From positions 1-6,418 of the forward strand of contig CANQSG010000110.1 in assembly GCA_947626485.1 (NCBI GenBank): a stretch of 6,418 bases of DNA. The letters are read 5' to 3'. The notes under the pieces were generated by a model. The model was given only the letters and a program-made list of their open reading frames with translations, did no database searches and had not been told where the DNA came from. Both the position numbers and the translations under genes were made by a program. The stretch comes from an uncultured Clostridia bacterium (GTDB lineage Bacteria; Bacillota; Clostridia; Oscillospirales; Acutalibacteraceae). Shown here piece after piece: positions 5,611 through 6,418 of the stretch; positions within the stretch are counted from its first letter, which is position 1; each line of letters starts with the position of its first letter.

Positions 5611-5651
5611 TTTGTAACAATGCAGGCACATTCCATGCTGCGTCGTGGTTT

Positions 5652-5666
5652 TTCCGGCGTCCGGAA
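5652..5666. promoter_or_regulatory. Perfect TTCCGG/CCGGAA hairpin in the mrp leader
   Basis: TTCCGG (5652-5657) and CCGGAA (5661-5666) form a perfect 6-bp stem with a 3-base loop, about 11-25 nt into the predicted mrp transcript. On the mrp strand the stem is followed by A residues rather than T, so it is not a terminator for mrp. It could be a protein-binding site or a 5' stabilising hairpin. Read in the plus direction it has no T-run after it either. Confidence 0.4.
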
Positions 5667-5682
5667 CACGGGCGCTTTTGTT

Positions 5683-5711
5683 ATTATACCCCACGCGGAC
5701 GGATTTTGCAA
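5683..5711 (-). promoter_or_regulatory. Consensus SigA-type promoter of mrp
   Basis: On the minus strand TTGCAA (5711-5706) and a perfect TATAAT (5688-5683) are separated by exactly 17 bases. Transcription should start near 5677, giving a leader of about 82 nt. The promoter lies only 20 bp after the S1-domain gene stop, so mrp can be expressed independently of it. No terminator is seen between the two genes. Confidence 0.8.
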
Positions 5712-5730
5712 TCCCTTTCGAACGCCGTTT

Positions 5731-6418
5731 TCAGCCGCCGTCGAAGCGGGTCGAAATACATTTCTTGCTCAGCGGCGGCGAATAGACCCAGCTTTCGAGG
5801 TGCGCGCCCTCGAAAAAATAACGGGTCTCGGCGGTATAGGGGCGGTCGAAGCTGTCAATAATAATGAGTTTGACCTTCATCTTCTCGGGCAGGATGCTCT
5901 TGATGTAAACGCTGGCCTGCTGGCCGACGCCGACGCCGGGGTGCGGCTCCGCCAGCCCGGCGAGATTGGGGGCGAGCTCAACGAAAACGCCGTACTCCTC
6001 GACCGAGCGCACGACGCCCGAGACCGTCTCCCCCTGCGAAAAGCGGGCGACGTTTTCCTCCCACGTCCCGAGCAGCTCTTTATGCGAAAGGGTGATGCGG
6101 CCGTCGGGGGCGATCTGCCGCAGGACAGCGCGGATGTCGTCCCCCGGGCGGAAGCGGTCGCGGGGGTGGGAGATGCGGGAAACCGAGATCGCGTCGATGG
6201 GCAGCAGGGCGACGATGCCGCAGCCGACGTCGCAGAAGGCGCCGAAATTTTCGAGATGGGTCACCCGCGCGCCCAGCACGTCGCCGGGTCTGCGGGTGCG
6301 GATGTATTCCTGCATCTGCGCAAGGTTCGACATTCCGGAGAGGACCATGGTGACGCCCGGAACACTCTGCAGGAAGCGGAACGCCCACGCGGGCACCTTC
6401 TCCTCCGGCCGGTACGCG
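5731..6418 (-). CDS. Two-S1-domain RNA-binding protein joined in frame to an aldo/keto reductase tail (partial, cut by right edge)
   Basis: The frame is open from the right edge to TGA at 5731, giving at least 228 residues. The first 36 or so (AYRPEEKVPAWAFRFLQ, then VPGVTMVLSGMSNLAQMQE) resemble the C-terminal region of aldo/keto reductases, where PGV..VLSGMS closes the barrel near the NADPH site. From about RRPGDVLGARVTHLE onward, the product matches a clostridial two-S1-domain protein. Numbered from the GTG at 6396, S1 domain 1 covers about 36-107 (FGAFCDVGCGIVALLPID, then ITLSHKELLGTWEEN), and domain 2 about 121-182 (GVVRSVEEYGVFVELAPNLAGLAE, then SVYIKSILPEKMKVKLIIIDS). A conserved tail ends in ESWVYSPP near the C-terminus. 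S1 OB-folds bind single-stranded RNA. The usual N-terminal part of the S1 protein appears to be missing and replaced by the reductase tail, with the join near 6289-6312. This may be a true fusion, a deletion product or an assembly join. GTG at 6396 has a GGAGG-like sequence before it, but that sequence reads well as reductase codons. Confidence 0.75.
   Translation of the reverse strand, partial: AYRPEEKVPAWAFRFLQSVPGVTMVLSGMSNLAQMQEYIRTRRPGDVLGARVTHLENFGAFCDVGCGIVALLPIDAISVSRISHPRDRFRPGDDIRAVLRQIAPDGRITLSHKELLGTWEENVARFSQGETVSGVVRSVEEYGVFVELAPNLAGLAEPHPGVGVGQQASVYIKSILPEKMKVKLIIIDSFDRPYTAETRYFFEGAHLESWVYSPPLSKKCISTRFDGG

Noticed and set aside
5595..5711. 39-residue N-terminal extension of Mrp starting at 5711
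   Set aside because: It would place the start inside the TTGCAA/TATAAT promoter, and its start codons have no ribosome site. The MAERACDK start fits the family.
6394..6415. GTG at 6396 as the true start of the S1-domain gene, preceded by GGAGGAGAAG
   Set aside because: The frame is open through to the window edge, and the codons upstream read YRPEEK, which fits an aldo/keto reductase and continues seamlessly. The purine-rich stretch is probably just the two Glu codons and Lys. It is kept as an alternative only.
1..6418. Mobile elements, CRISPR arrays, tRNA or rRNA genes
   Set aside because: No transposase or integrase motifs, no regularly spaced direct repeats and no tRNA- or rRNA-like sequence were recognised on reading both strands.

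Overview
The window is GC-rich and carries six protein-coding genes: four complete and two cut by the window edges. A sporulation sigma factor of the SigK type, an ECF-type vitamin-transporter S component, a MocR-type regulator, a clostridial-type S1-domain protein and a GH78 rhamnosidase together suggest a high-GC, endospore-forming member of the Clostridia. An Oscillospirales-like gut bacterium feeding on plant glycosides is the most likely source; this is inferred from gene content and composition only.

Layout. Positions 1-363 (minus strand) hold the N-terminal part of an integral membrane protein resembling ECF transporter S components. A 91-bp divergent promoter region separates it from a GntR/MocR-type regulator (455-1543, plus), whose aminotransferase-like domain stops about 100 residues earlier than classical MocR proteins. 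After a 102-bp gap with a very good housekeeping promoter and an 8-bp perfect inverted repeat comes a cytoplasmic GH78 alpha-L-rhamnosidase (1646-3922, plus). Sixty-nine bp further on is sigK (3992-4675, plus), one uninterrupted reading frame with a hydrophobic pro-sequence and a mother-cell-type promoter. A long bipartite hairpin with a T-run at 4686-4747 ends sigK and faces the convergent mrp/apbC gene (4752-5594, minus), which has its own TTGCAA-N17-TATAAT promoter. The last gene (5731 to the right edge, minus) is a two-S1-domain protein fused in frame to the tail of an aldo/keto reductase.

How the genes relate. The S-component gene and the MocR gene look like a transporter-regulator pair with overlapping promoters, so the regulator probably controls uptake of a small vitamin-like or amine ligand. 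The rhamnosidase is probably an independently induced catabolic gene. sigK and mrp are housekeeping or developmental genes that end against a shared terminator. No mobile element, CRISPR array, tRNA or rRNA was seen. The observation most worth following up is the aldo/keto reductase-S1 chimera at the right edge, which is either a real gene fusion/deletion or an assembly join. The shortened MocR protein comes next. I did not find a clear new multi-gene system.
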